Positions 1 through 28,469 of a stretch of DNA of 64,000 nt are shown here, in pieces. Each line of letters begins with the position of its first letter. Position 1 is the first letter of the stretch. A program made the translations under genes and the position numbers. The notes beneath the pieces are model-generated. The model saw only the letters and a list, made by a program, of their open reading frames with translations. It made no database searches and was not told where the DNA came from. This DNA comes from Amorphochlora amoebiformis. Lineage: Eukaryota > Cercozoa > Chlorarachniophyceae. The stretch spans positions 1-64,000 of the forward strand of contig BAAHQB010000196.1 in assembly GCA_054601695.1 (NCBI GenBank), written 5' to 3'.

Positions 1-38
1 TGCATGTTTAGGCCCGTGTATGCAAGGAAGGTTCTATG

Positions 39-127
<89 letters not shown>

Positions 128-190
128 AAAGGTACATGCATGTTTATATGCATGGCCCTTGTACGCAAGGAAGGTTCTATGTTGATTTTA
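1..190. repeat. Two copies of a ~40 bp unique segment separated by (TA)n
   Basis: A segment containing 'gcaaggaaggttctatgtt' occurs at about 22-40 and again at about 167-185, with related flanks, separated by (TA)n. It has the same form as the exon-fragment copies seen elsewhere in the window. On the minus strand it reads as an AG followed by a short open stretch, so it may belong to a further DIS3 exon, but I could not match it to DIS3. Confidence 0.5.
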
Positions 191-302
191 GGTATTTGTG
201 TATTTTGTGTATATATCTGTAGATGTGGAGATAATATATGTATGTATATATGCGAAAATAGCGCATTTTTATGAAGAGAAGTATGTTTTTCGTGAATTGT
301 AG

Positions 303-881
303 GTGTGTGTGTATGTGTATGCTAATATGTATATATGTGTATACTAATATGTAAATATGTGTATTCTAATATGTATATATGTGTATACTAATATGTAAAT
401 ATGTGTATACTAATATGTATATATGTGTATACTAATATGTAAATATGTGTATACTAATGTGTGTGTATGTGTATGCTAATGTGTATGTATGTGTATACTA
501 ATATGTATATATGTGTATTCTAATATGTATATATGTGTATACTAATATGTATATATGTGTATTCTAATATGTATATATGTGTATACTAATATGTAAATAT
601 GTGTATACTAATATGTATGTATGTGTATACTAATGTGTATGTATGTGTATACTAATATGTAAATATGTGTATACTAATATGTATATATGTGTATACTAAT
701 ATGTAAATATGTGTATACTAATATGTATATATGTGTATACTAATATGTATATATGTGTATTCTAATATGTATATATGTGTATTCTAATATGTATATATGT
801 GTATACTAATATGTATATATGTGTATTCTAATATGTATATATGTGTATACTAATATGTAAATATGTGTATACTAATATGTA

Positions 882-935
<54 letters not shown>
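303..935. repeat. Minisatellite of ~20 bp units (tatactaatatgtatatatg)
   Basis: About 30 tandem units of roughly 20 bp, alternating 'gtatatatgtg' and 'gtaaatatgtg' variants around 'tactaatat'. It lies downstream (in DIS3 sense) of the last recognised DIS3 exon, so it is probably intronic. No coding sequence is seen between 1 and 1542 apart from the segment at 1-190. Confidence 0.85.
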
Positions 936-938
<3 letters not shown>

Positions 939-984
939 TAATATGTATATATGTATATAGTAATATGTAAACATGCTGTATCCC

Positions 985-1501
985 CGACACGTACACACGC
1001 GCGCGCGCGCGCGCGCGCGCGCGCGCGCGCGCGCGCGCGCGCGCGCGCGCGCGCGCGCGCGCGCGCGCGCGCGCGCGCGCGCGCGCGCGCGCGCGCGCGC
1101 GCGCGCGCGCGCGCGCGCGCACGCGCCCCCCCCCCCCGCGCACGCGCACGCGCGCGCGCGCGCGCGCGCGCGCGCGCGCGCGCGCGCGCGCGCGCGCGCA
1201 CAAAACACACACACACACACACGACACACACACACGACACAACGCGCACGCACGCGCGCGCGCGCGCGCGCGCGCGCGCGCGCGCGCGCGCGCGCGCGCG
1301 CGCGCGCGCGCGCGCGCGCGCGCGCGCACACACACACACACACGACCACCCGCACCCACACGAACGAACCAAACAAACACCCACCGCGCGCGCGCGCGCG
1401 CGCGCGCGCGCGCGCGCGCGCGCGCGCGCGCGCGCGCGCGCGCGCGCGCGCACGCACACACACACACGACACACCACACACACACACACACACGAACCAA
1501 A

Positions 1502-1545
<44 letters not shown>
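985..1545. repeat. (CG)n blocks alternating with (CA)n
   Basis: Three long (CG)n tracts (about 997-1199, 1253-1326 and 1386-1451, with small interruptions) are separated and followed by (CA)n. All are alternating purine-pyrimidine, the class of sequence that can adopt Z-DNA. The Ala-Arg, Cys-Val and His-Thr reading frames across it are artefacts. It lies in an intron of DIS3 on the minus strand. Confidence 0.95.
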
Positions 1546-11407
<9,862 letters not shown>

Positions 11408-11835
11408 AGCAGCCGATTTGTTATTCAGAATATTAAATATCGGCTAAGATATGATATCTCCACAACGGAGTTGAGATATGTGATAGGCAGCGTTATCCTT
11501 GAACAAGATATTTGGCGCCAATGGTGACCTAATGGTTTCTCGTTCACCAAACTTCACCCTTATGGATTCTAGAGGCTTGGGACAAATGAGGTTGATGCAC
11601 CCCATTTTTTATTGCTCGCAAATAGAATGTTGGTTACCATTGTTCTTTATATTAGAATGTCTTTTTAAATACATATTAGATATTCTAAGATGAACAAGAC
11701 AATTGCCCTATTATAGTCTTGAGAACAGGGAGAGCTAATATCTAAGTAGTCTTAGCCGTAATTTAACATTTTTCTCTGACTGAAATAAACATTGCCACGC
11801 TCTGCCAGAACCAACAGTACTTCCGCTCGTCATCG
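11408..11835. promoter_or_regulatory. Divergent intergenic region between DIS3 (-) and the zinc-finger locus (+)
   Basis: 428 bp of mixed-composition DNA, with almost no (TA)n, between the ATG proposed for DIS3 and the first ATG of the plus-strand reading frame at 11836. Its position implies a shared promoter. No clear TATA or initiator element can be assigned by eye. The true DIS3 start is uncertain, so the limits are approximate. Confidence 0.55.
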
Positions 11836-12798
11836 ATGCGGGCCCGGGCTGAGACCCCATCAAAGCGAAATATGTTCACCTACGATATAAACTCTAGACA
11901 AGTTCCTGGAGATAAAGACGAGACTTTGCCGAATGTAGCTGCTATCTTAATGCAGATCAAGGAGCAGGGGAACACTTCGCAAGTATCCATCTTACAAGGA
12001 AATGGTGGCAGCGACATGTTGAGAAAATCCCTTTTCCATTCTGCACCCTACCCTGACTCTCACGCCCAAAGAATTCCGAAGTCTGGCCGTAAAATCAAGG
12101 AGTTAACATCTGGAAATCCAGAAACGAGAAAATCGGCAGAGGATCCCTCGAAGCCTGGAACCTTCCTGCAAGCTAACGATCCCATATCTATCGCGACTTC
12201 ATTTCTTGTTGTTGAGGATATACACACGCGTCAAGCAAGTAGGAGATTCACAGCGGAATGTGCGCGCTACCAACTCCCTTCAGCCGTGACCGTCATGGGT
12301 ACTAGCACCGGCGAGGTTCTAGACTCAAAATATCGTCTATGTCAACCAGAAAAGAAACTTCAAGCCTACGGATTCTCGAGTCAGGCTAATAAGCGTCCAA
12401 TCCAAGCTGGGCACATGTTCGATGTGCAGATGAAAGGCCTCCGAAGCAAAGACGGCGTCGAGGCGAACGTGATGATTGAACGCCGTGCCCACCGACAAGA
12501 GTGTCGATCAACATATCATAGATCCCCTTTTTCAAACTCACATCTCACAAAACCCCAAAGATCTGTATGCTTGCCCCTTTATCCGGCTGTACCCGTGTTT
12601 GGAGGCACAAAACCTGAAAGAAACACTCAGCCAACGAGCAAGTTGCTACCCTGGGCGCTTGGATCGACTTCGTTTTCTGAGGGTAAAGCTCAGACTGGGG
12701 AGATATTGGGTGCCCATCTTAGAGTGGTACGCACTGTCTGTACATCTACACAACCACACAAACATATGTCATATTTGCACATCGTTTCACGGCCCTGA
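11836..12798 (+). CDS. Unrecognised 320-codon open frame, possible first exon of the zinc-finger gene
   Basis: An unbroken reading frame of mixed codon use in a genome whose non-coding DNA is mostly simple repeat, so it is likely coding at least in part. It is hydrophilic, with no recognised domain, signal peptide or membrane segment. A donor-like GTG|gtacgc near 12726 is in phase 0. The exon beginning after the good acceptor cttctctacag at 13086 is also in phase 0 in the 13069 frame, so the two may be joined through a short (TA)-containing intron. If so, the zinc-finger protein has a long unconserved N-terminus. It could instead be a separate gene or a 5' leader. The last ~25 codons look less like coding sequence. 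Confidence 0.45.
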   Translation: MRARAETPSKRNMFTYDINSRQVPGDKDETLPNVAAILMQIKEQGNTSQVSILQGNGGSDMLRKSLFHSAPYPDSHAQRIPKSGRKIKELTSGNPETRKSAEDPSKPGTFLQANDPISIATSFLVVEDIHTRQASRRFTAECARYQLPSAVTVMGTSTGEVLDSKYRLCQPEKKLQAYGFSSQANKRPIQAGHMFDVQMKGLRSKDGVEANVMIERRAHRQECRSTYHRSPFSNSHLTKPQRSVCLPLYPAVPVFGGTKPERNTQPTSKLLPWALGSTSFSEGKAQTGEILGAHLRVVRTVCTSTQPHKHMSYLHIVSRP

Positions 12799-13068
12799 AA
12801 CGCCATGTACACATTTACACGGCTGGCAAACATACCCTTACCGGGATCGAACAAACATGAAATTTACACGAACCTATCATGCTCTAACGGCCCGCGAGCA
12901 CTTACATACACGTGATCACACAGCCGGTATACATGCCCCATGAGAAGTCACACTCATATGTGTGCGTACTATACTCAATATCATGCATTTTCTAACCCTA
13001 ATACCTCATAAATTATAAATGAGATTGGTATATATACATATATATATATATATATAATAGAATAAAAC

Positions 13069-18880
<5,812 letters not shown>

Positions 18881-19070
18881 ATCCGCCGTGAGATATGCCT
18901 TGCTTTCGGATGTCAGCATGCTTTGTTTTCCCGAGGTCAGCATCTCGGGGCCGACTGTTAAAAGTTGTTGTTAGAATGACTGCGAATCGAACACAAGTGC
19001 ATATCTACTTAGGACACGTGGGCGTGTAATACCCCGTTTTTAGTTTTTTTAAAAGATTTAGTGATGGGTA

Positions 19071-19102
<32 letters not shown>

Positions 19103-20227
19103 CTGGATATATCTAGATATATATATATATATATATATATACGTAATTATATATATACATCTAGATAGATATATATATATATACCAGATATACTCTCTAG
19201 ACTCTGTGTACTATGATGTATCGGATGAGTATTCTACACCCTAGAGACCAGAGACCGCAGTAGATCACGTTAAGATACATCTAGACATTTACACCAGTTG
19301 TACTTTCAAAGTTCTAGTCAATATATATACAATATATATGGTTAAGTATTAACCTAGTAACTAGTAGTATCTACTAGATCTAGAGTATTTACTTTTATCA
19401 TTTTTTTACCTCTTTTTTCTAGTTTTTTTCACTTCTTCTAATTTTCCGAATGTATCGTTTTACTATTGACTAGATTGAAAGTTATATACTAGATATAACA
19501 TTTATAATTTTATACTAGACTACTAGACTAGTAGTATGATCGTAAGATATATATCCTAGATATCATACTAGGTATCTAGTAGTATATATATATATATCTA
19601 GATATATATACTATATATATATATATACTAGATATATATATATATATATGCGTAACACAAAAAAAGTGCTCAAACTACAATGGATAGCTCTGATTTATTG
19701 ACTAACTTTAAATTTAAATTAAAATTAACCTTATCTAGCTCATGCCCAATCGACTCATAAATTACAAGTATATATATATATATTGATATATATATATATA
19801 TATATACATACATACATATACAAACGCTAGATATGTAGCATATATCTCATGTAATAATATGATATAATTTTATCTATCTATCTATATCTATTAACCCTGC
19901 GTTACCCTCACCTCCTCTGACCACAATTATACCTAAAAACACCACCAGAGCCCATAATGGAGCTTGAGTACCCCCCCCCCGCTTTTTTCCGACGCGCGCG
20001 CGAATAATTAATTTTTTCGGGGAGTGAGTAAACGTGGGGTTTGGTGGGGTTAGGGGGGGGGGGAAGGGGTGATTGGGAGCCTGGGATATACGGGTGAGTT
20101 TGTATTTACGTATGCATATGTGTATGTATGTGTACATATGTATATATATATATATATATATGTATATGTATATATATTATGAAAGCATAAATCTACATAG
20201 TAACATAGGTAAACTACGAGTACGAAC

Positions 20228-20316
<89 letters not shown>

Positions 20317-20734
20317 CACATATACACTACATATAAAACACACATTCACCCACAAAAATACACACATACATGCATATCATACATACAGACGCATATACTA
20401 TACCAGCACTCCTCCTTCCAGCCTCGAAAACCGAACTAATTTCACCCGAATTACTCTTTTTTCGCAAAATATGTCGCTTCCCGTGCCAGATTTGGGTGTT
20501 TTTCGGGGGGGGAGGGGTCACGGAGCTCTGATGTAAGGATCTGGTGGTGGGGAGATGAAAAATCTTTCCGTCGGCTCTGAGAAGGAGAGAGAGAAGAGTG
20601 AGAGCTTAATAATGCGTTAAGGTTTAGCATCAGATTATTCAGCATGTCTTAGTTCGAGGACCATTGACTCCTCCACAGGGTGGGGCTATAGTGCTGTTTG
20701 GGATAACAGCAGATCGTGATGTTGGGAGTGTTGA

Positions 20735-21205
20735 GTGCTTAGGGTTAGGGGGAAAGTTTTTGGGTTAAATAGTTAGGTTTGGATAATATAGTTAGGTTTG
20801 GGTTATATGGTCAGGTTTGGGTAATATAGTTAGGTTTGGGTTATATGGTCAGGTTTGGGTTATATGGTCAGGTTTGGGTAATATAGTTAGGTTTGGGTAA
20901 TATAGTTAGGTTTGGGTTATATGGTCAGGTTTGGGTAATAGAGTTAGGTTTGGGTTATATGGTCAGGTTTGGGTAATATGGTCAGGTTTGGGTAATATAG
21001 TTAGGTTTGGGTTATATAGTTAGGTTTGGGTTATATAGTTAGGTTTGGGTTATATGTTCAGGTTTGGGTAATATAGTTAGGTTTGGGTTATATAGTTAGG
21101 TTTGGGTTATATGGTCAGGTTTGGGTAATATAGTGGTTTGGGTTATATAGCTATTTTTGGGTTATAAAGTTAGGTTTGGATTATATGGTTAGGTTTAGGG
21201 CTGCC
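20735..21205. repeat. TTTGGG-containing minisatellite (~20 bp units)
   Basis: About 22 units of the type aggtttgggttatatggtc or aggtttgggtaatatagtt, flanked by true TTAGGG words at 20739-20750. The unit looks like a telomere-related G-rich word combined with a TA-rich spacer. Confidence 0.9.
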
Positions 21206-21244
21206 ATTGATGTTAGGGTTGTGTGTTGATTGGGTGTGTATTAA

Positions 21245-21294
<50 letters not shown>

Positions 21295-21377
21295 GTATAT
21301 GAATACATACATATATATATCTATATATATATATATATCTACATATACATTTTATACATATATATATATGAATATAT

Positions 21378-21410
<33 letters not shown>

Positions 21411-21679
21411 TACATTATTACAATATATATTCGTTTACCTTTGTTTATCCGCTGATTCATACGTCGCCCGGGAGCTGTACATATATACTTATATATAATA
21501 TATATATATATTATATATATATATATATATACACGTCTACATATTATCAACATATATACACGTGTATATCAATGCATACATATATATATATATATATATA
21601 TACATACATCAATACATAGATATATGTGCATATAACCTGTTTTTCTTATACACGCTCCTGAAAACCTGTGATCTACAAT

Positions 21680-22140
21680 TGGACTTAGGGTTACCATTAA
21701 GCTTAGGGTTAGGGTTAGGGTTAGGGTTACGCTTAGGGTTAGGGTTAGGGTTAGGGTTAGGGTTAGGGTTAGGTTTAGGGCTTAGGATCAGGGCGAAGAT
21801 TAGGGGTTTAATCAGCGTTACGATTAGTGTTAGGGTTAGGGATAAGGTTAGTAGAGTTATGGAAAGAATTAGGGTTAGGGTTAGGATTAGGGATGCCGAG
21901 GTTAGGGTTTGGGTTAGGGTTAGGGTTTGGGTTAGGGTTAGGGTTAGGGTTAGGGTTAGGGTTAGGGTTAGGGTTGTTTGAGCAGGTTTTTAGCGTTTGA
22001 ATTTAAATTATTGTACGGTTGTAAGGGTCTATTCTTCGCCCTGATCCTAAGCCCTAACACTAACCCCAGTCCTAATCCTAACCCTAACCCTAACCCTAAC
22101 CCTAACACTAACCCTAACCCTAACCCGAAGCGCAAGCCTT
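21680..22140. repeat. Head-to-head telomere-like arrays: (TTAGGG)n then (CCCTAA)n
   Basis: Degenerate TTAGGG words run from about 21684 to 21980. After ~60 bp of other sequence, CCCTAA words run from about 22050 to 22130. TTAGGG followed by CCCTAA is the orientation expected for end-to-end joining of two telomeres. Both arrays are short and degenerate. Confidence 0.85.
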
Positions 22141-22194
22141 ATTCTAGCTAATAATAACCCTAACTACAACCCCGGGTCACAGGTTTTTAGGGGC

Positions 22195-22276
22195 GTATAT
22201 AATGAAAAAACGGGTTAGAAGAGTTAAGATTTGAATATGCTTAGGGAATATTGTTATGTTGGACATATATGTATAT
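22195..22276 (-). pseudogene. Second copy of the last tubulin acetyltransferase exon region
   Basis: On the minus strand this repeats, with a few changes, the segment at about 22430-22360 that holds the proposed last exon (acceptor ccctaag then codons for IFKS and a stop). Here the codons are ATA TTC AAA TCT TAA. Either copy would end the protein in the same way; the one nearer the preceding exon is chosen. Confidence 0.55.
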
Positions 22277-22382
22277 ATGTATATGTATATGTATATATGT
22301 ATAATATATATATATATATATATATTAAATATATATATTTTTATATATATGGTATATAAGAAAAAACGGGTTAGGAGAAGAC

Positions 22383-22423
22383 TTAGGATTTGAATATGCT
22401 TAGGGAATATTGTTATGTTGGAC

Positions 22424-22509
<86 letters not shown>

Positions 22510-22560
22510 CTAACCTTCTTCCTGAGAGGCTTGATTGTGGGAAATCTGAGGATACCTATC

Positions 22561-22607
<47 letters not shown>

Positions 22608-22616
22608 ATGTGTGTG

Positions 22617-22690
<74 letters not shown>

Positions 22691-22774
22691 CACACATTGT
22701 ATAATCTATCTATCCATTTATACCTCAGTACTTAGGTTTATACACATACACATATAATACATACACACATACAC

Positions 22775-22825
<51 letters not shown>

Positions 22826-22900
22826 CTGAGAGTTGCTAAGTCTTCCGCTTGTTTTTTCTATTCCTGCTGAGATTCTAAGATATATATATTTATATATATG

Positions 22901-22955
<55 letters not shown>

Positions 22956-23035
22956 TGATATAAAATATTTACATGCACACACATACACACACATATATAT
23001 TATATATATACATATATATATATATATATACATAC

Positions 23036-23079
<44 letters not shown>

Positions 23080-23087
23080 ATATATAT

Positions 23088-23133
<46 letters not shown>

Positions 23134-23709
23134 AGAGTGAGAGTGAGATAATGAAAGGAATAGAGGGAGCGAGATCGAGAGAGAGAGAAAGAGAGAGAGA
23201 GAGCGAGAGAGAGAGCGAGAAAGAGAGGGAGAGGAAGAGAAAGAGAGCGAGAGAGAGAGAGAGCGAGAGAGAGAGAGGGAGAGCGAGAGAGAGAGAGGGA
23301 GACCGCGAGAGAGAGAGAAAGAGAGCGAGAGAGAGAGAGCGAGAAAGAGAGGGAGAGCGAGAGAGAGAAAGTGAGAGAAAGAGAGCGAGAGAGCAAGCAA
23401 GAGAGAGAGAGAGAAAGAGAGAAAGAGAGCGAGAGAGAGCAAGAGAGAGAGAGCGAGAGAGAGAAAGAGAGAGAAAGAGAGCGAGAGAGGGCAAGAGAGA
23501 GAGCGAGAGAGAGAAAGAGAGAGAAAGAGATAGAAAGAGAGCGAAAGAGAGAAAGAGAGAGAGAGAAAGGGAGAGAGAGTTACGTGGCCGATCTCGCAGA
23601 CGTAGGGTTCTCAGAAAAATACTCTTCAAATATCACGAAGTTGTTATTCTGATTTATACTTGGGTTATATTCACATATATATATATATATTATATATATA
23701 TATATATGC

Positions 23710-23755
<46 letters not shown>

Positions 23756-23840
23756 GTATAAATGTAGGAGACTGAAAGAGAGAAAGATGAAGACAGTATA
23801 TATGAAAAAATATGCTTAATATATATTATGGTATTTATAT

Positions 23841-23884
<44 letters not shown>

Positions 23885-23962
23885 TTTATATATATATATA
23901 TATAAATTATAAATACATATATATATATATATATATATGTATACGTATTATATATTTATTAT

Positions 23963-24002
<40 letters not shown>

Positions 24003-24036
24003 ACCTGAGGGGTGAAATTAGATAGGCCATAAACAT

Positions 24037-24090
<54 letters not shown>

Positions 24091-24253
24091 ATAATATATA
24101 TATATATGTGTAAATAAATATATATATCTACATATATATATATATTTATGTATATGTACATATATATGTATATATATATATATATATGTATATGTGTATA
24201 TATATTATAACCTGAGGGGTGAAATTAGATAGATCGTAATGTTTTGTAAGAAA

Positions 24254-24295
<42 letters not shown>

Positions 24296-24341
24296 CCTGA
24301 GGAGTGAAATTGGATAGGCCATAAACATATATACACACACT

Positions 24342-24435
<94 letters not shown>

Positions 24436-24476
24436 TGAGGAGTGAAATTGGATAGGCCGTAATGTTTCTTAAGAAA

Positions 24477-24538
<62 letters not shown>

Positions 24539-24579
24539 CCTGAGGAGTGAAATTGGATAGGACGTAATGTTAAGGAATG

Positions 24580-24623
<44 letters not shown>

Positions 24624-24695
24624 CCCGAGGAGTGAAATTAGATAGGCCGTAATGCTTTTTAAGAAATGCATATATATATATATATATATATATAG

Positions 24696-24740
<45 letters not shown>

Positions 24741-25550
24741 CCTGAGGAGTGAAATTAGATAGGCCGTAATGCTTTTTAAGAAATGCTAAACATTTCTCCG
24801 ACGGCCTGCATATACGTATATACATATTTGTATATACATAATATTTGTATATTAATATATACATATTGGTATATTAATATATACATATTTGTATATTAAT
24901 ATATACATATTTACATATCTATATGCACATATATGAAACCTTCATCTCACGATAACTCACGTGTAGTAGTAGAATGAAAACGAAACCCTAATCCTAACCC
25001 TAAACCTACCTTGACCCTGACCCTAACCCTAACCCTAACCCTAACCCTAACCTTAAAAGAAACCTATCGATGGCAAATTTGGAGGCGAGGAGTTGAATAA
25101 CCTAACCCTAACCCTAACCCTAACCCTGACCCTAACCCTCACCCTAACCCTAACCTAACCCTAACCCTAAAGGAAACCTATCGATGGCAAATTTGGAGGC
25201 GGGGAGTTGAATAAGCTAACCCTAACCCTAACCCTAACCCTAACCCTAAAGGAAACCTATCGACGGCGAATTTGGAGGCGGGGAGTTGAATAACCTGACC
25301 TTAACCCTAACCCTTACCCTAACCCTAACCCTAACCCTAACCCTGACCCTAACCGAGTCAATGGTTCTAGGACTAAGACATGCTGAATAATCTGATCCTG
25401 ACCCTAACCCTAACCCTAACCCTAACCCTAACCCTAAAGGAAACCTATCGATGGCGAATTTGGAGGCGGGGAGTTGCTCTGAGTTGAGCATGAAATCGAA
25501 TAACTTCTTGCCTACACCTTGTCGCTGACAGCTGGGGTATTTATATATGA

Positions 25551-25581
<31 letters not shown>

Positions 25582-25718
25582 TTTATGTATGCATATATAT
25601 GTATATGTATATATATGTATATATATGTATATATATATATATATATATATTATTTTATGTGTGTGTGTATACGTGTGTGTATTATGTAAGTGTATATGTA
25701 CATATGTACATATACATG

Positions 25719-25749
<31 letters not shown>

Positions 25750-25752
25750 CAT

Positions 25753-25817
<65 letters not shown>

Positions 25818-25915
25818 CACGCACATAATATACATATATATATATATATATATATACATGTATATTATATATATGTATATATATATATATTTATATAAAT
25901 ACATGCATATATATG

Positions 25916-25989
<74 letters not shown>

Positions 25990-26025
25990 ATGTATTTATA
26001 ACCCCCTTTGATGAACCTAAAAGTC

Positions 26026-26111
<86 letters not shown>

Positions 26112-26219
26112 GTATTAATACCTTTGATGAACATAAAAGTCCAGGACACAGTGTGCATTGAGTTCAATGACACGGGCCGAATTATTATTTCGGACAAATA
26201 GCTTTTTTCGACCGATCTA

Positions 26220-26280
<61 letters not shown>

Positions 26281-26412
26281 GTTCAATGACTCGGGCCGAA
26301 TTATTATTACGGACAAATTTCTTCTTTAGGCCCTTATGCATGTATTACATAAAAATATAGGTACATATATCTGTATATAAATATATATATATATATATAC
26401 ATTTATAAATAC

Positions 26413-26485
<73 letters not shown>

Positions 26486-26556
26486 CATAATAGTACCTTT
26501 AGCAATCCGTTACATTTATTGGAAGACTTCTTATCCCGAATAAGATATCTGATGTA

Positions 26557-26600
<44 letters not shown>

Positions 26601-26654
26601 TAAATTAAAAACAAATATATATATATGTATATATATATATATATGTATATACAC

Positions 26655-26685
<31 letters not shown>

Positions 26686-26689
26686 AATA

Positions 26690-26726
<37 letters not shown>

Positions 26727-26837
26727 CACTCTCTGTGCGTTATGCATGTTCGTCATAAGCTTCGCACTGCTTGTTATTATCGCTCCTATATATATATATA
26801 TATATATAGGTACATATATATATATATGTATGTATAT

Positions 26838-26868
<31 letters not shown>

Positions 26869-27311
26869 GTATATATGTGTGTATATATATATATATATGT
26901 ATGTGGATATACGTATATGATACTTTTAATCTAAACAAATACACGCAAGAGAAGAGCAGAAGAGAGGGAGATAAAAAAGAGAGAATACGAAATATTAACA
27001 CAGAGAGAGAGAGCGAGCATAAGAGAGAGGGAGAGAGATTGCGCGCAAAGAATGAGAGAGAGAGAGAGCGCGCGTGCGGAAAGAGAGACATACAGGCAAG
27101 CAGAGAGAGAGAGAGAGAGAGATTGAGAGAGACAGACAGAGAGAAAGAGAAAGGAGAGAGGTAGAAAAGAGGGCAAAGGAGAGAAAGAAAGAGAGAGAGA
27201 GAGAGAGAGAGAAGGGGAATGAGAGAGGGAGAGAAAGAGAGGGATAGGATAATCTATACATATATATATATATATATATATATGTACATATTGTATATAT
27301 ATATATATATG

Positions 27312-27363
<52 letters not shown>

Positions 27364-27618
27364 CGGAAGCGAGAGAGAGAGAGAGAGCGAGAAAGAGCAA
27401 GAGGGAGAGAGGGAGAGGGGGGGAGAGAGATGGATAGAGCGAGAGAGAGCAAAGGAGAGAGCGAGAGAGAGCAAGGGAGAGAGCGAGAGAGAGCAAGGGA
27501 GAGAGCGAGAGAGAGCAAGGGAGAGAGCGAGAGAGAGCAATGGAGAGAGCAAGGGAGAGAGCGAGAGAGAGCAAGGGAGAGAGCAAGGGAGAGAGCAAGG
27601 GAGAGAGCGAGGGAGAGC

Positions 27619-27666
<48 letters not shown>

Positions 27667-28032
27667 AAGGGAGAGAGAGAGAGAGAGAGAGCAAGGGAGA
27701 GAGCGAGAGAGAGCGAGGGAGAGAGAGAGAGAGAGCAAGGGAGAGAGCGAGAATGAGGCAATAGTTAAGAGTGCACCCAAGCCCTGGGCCTTGGATGACG
27801 CGGACCCCATCCGATTGATGATGTCAGTGATCTAAAGTGTATACTTATGTGTAACTTAAGTATTATAACACAATATACATATACACATATCCGATTGATG
27901 ATATTAGTGATCTAAAGTGTATACTTATGTTTAACTTAAGTATTATATATATATATATATATACGTATATGTACAATATATATTGTGTGTATATACATAA
28001 TGTATTCATATTATATGTTGGATCTATTAAAC

Positions 28033-28088
<56 letters not shown>

Positions 28089-28102
28089 CATATATAAAAA
28101 GT

Positions 28103-28136
<34 letters not shown>

Positions 28137-28179
28137 AATATAAAAATACCTATATATATAATATATATATATATATGTA

Positions 28180-28250
<71 letters not shown>

Positions 28251-28337
28251 CCTTCGTTCTCGCATGACGCTGCAAGTGAAATATTCCCGTCCCATCCCAC
28301 ACCTTAATGAAAAAATACTTGTATTTATGGTACATAT

Positions 28338-28383
<46 letters not shown>

Positions 28384-28429
28384 AATGTATATATATATAT
28401 ATGTATAATTATATATATATATATATATA

Positions 28430-28469
<40 letters not shown>

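Larger units (their letters stand above)
18881..22382. other. Convergent intergenic region: CTAG-rich AT DNA, a TTTGGG minisatellite and telomere-like arrays
   Basis: This lies between the stop codons of the zinc-finger gene and the tubulin acetyltransferase. From 19020 to 19870 the sequence is AT-rich but not simple repeat, with many ctag, tagat and tatct words. Poly-C and poly-G runs occur near 19973 and 20053. A purine-rich, non-repeat stretch covers 20390-20740. The minisatellite and telomere-like arrays are listed separately. No convincing gene is seen. Open frames at 20073-20645 have no splice-supported or recognisable product. Confidence 0.7.

Noticed and set aside
12476-12943. 155-codon frame overlapping the 11836 frame
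   Set aside because: It overlaps a longer frame with better composition and has no recognised motif or splice support.
26931-27810. Leu-Ser-rich frame of up to 276 codons, with Arg-Glu-rich frame on the other strand
   Set aside because: Composition of (GA)n/(CT)n. The only real coding part is acetyltransferase exon 27831-27777 at one end. Equivalent frames at 17332-18027, 23087-23819, 31760-32368 and 36737-37495 were rejected likewise, apart from the exons listed.
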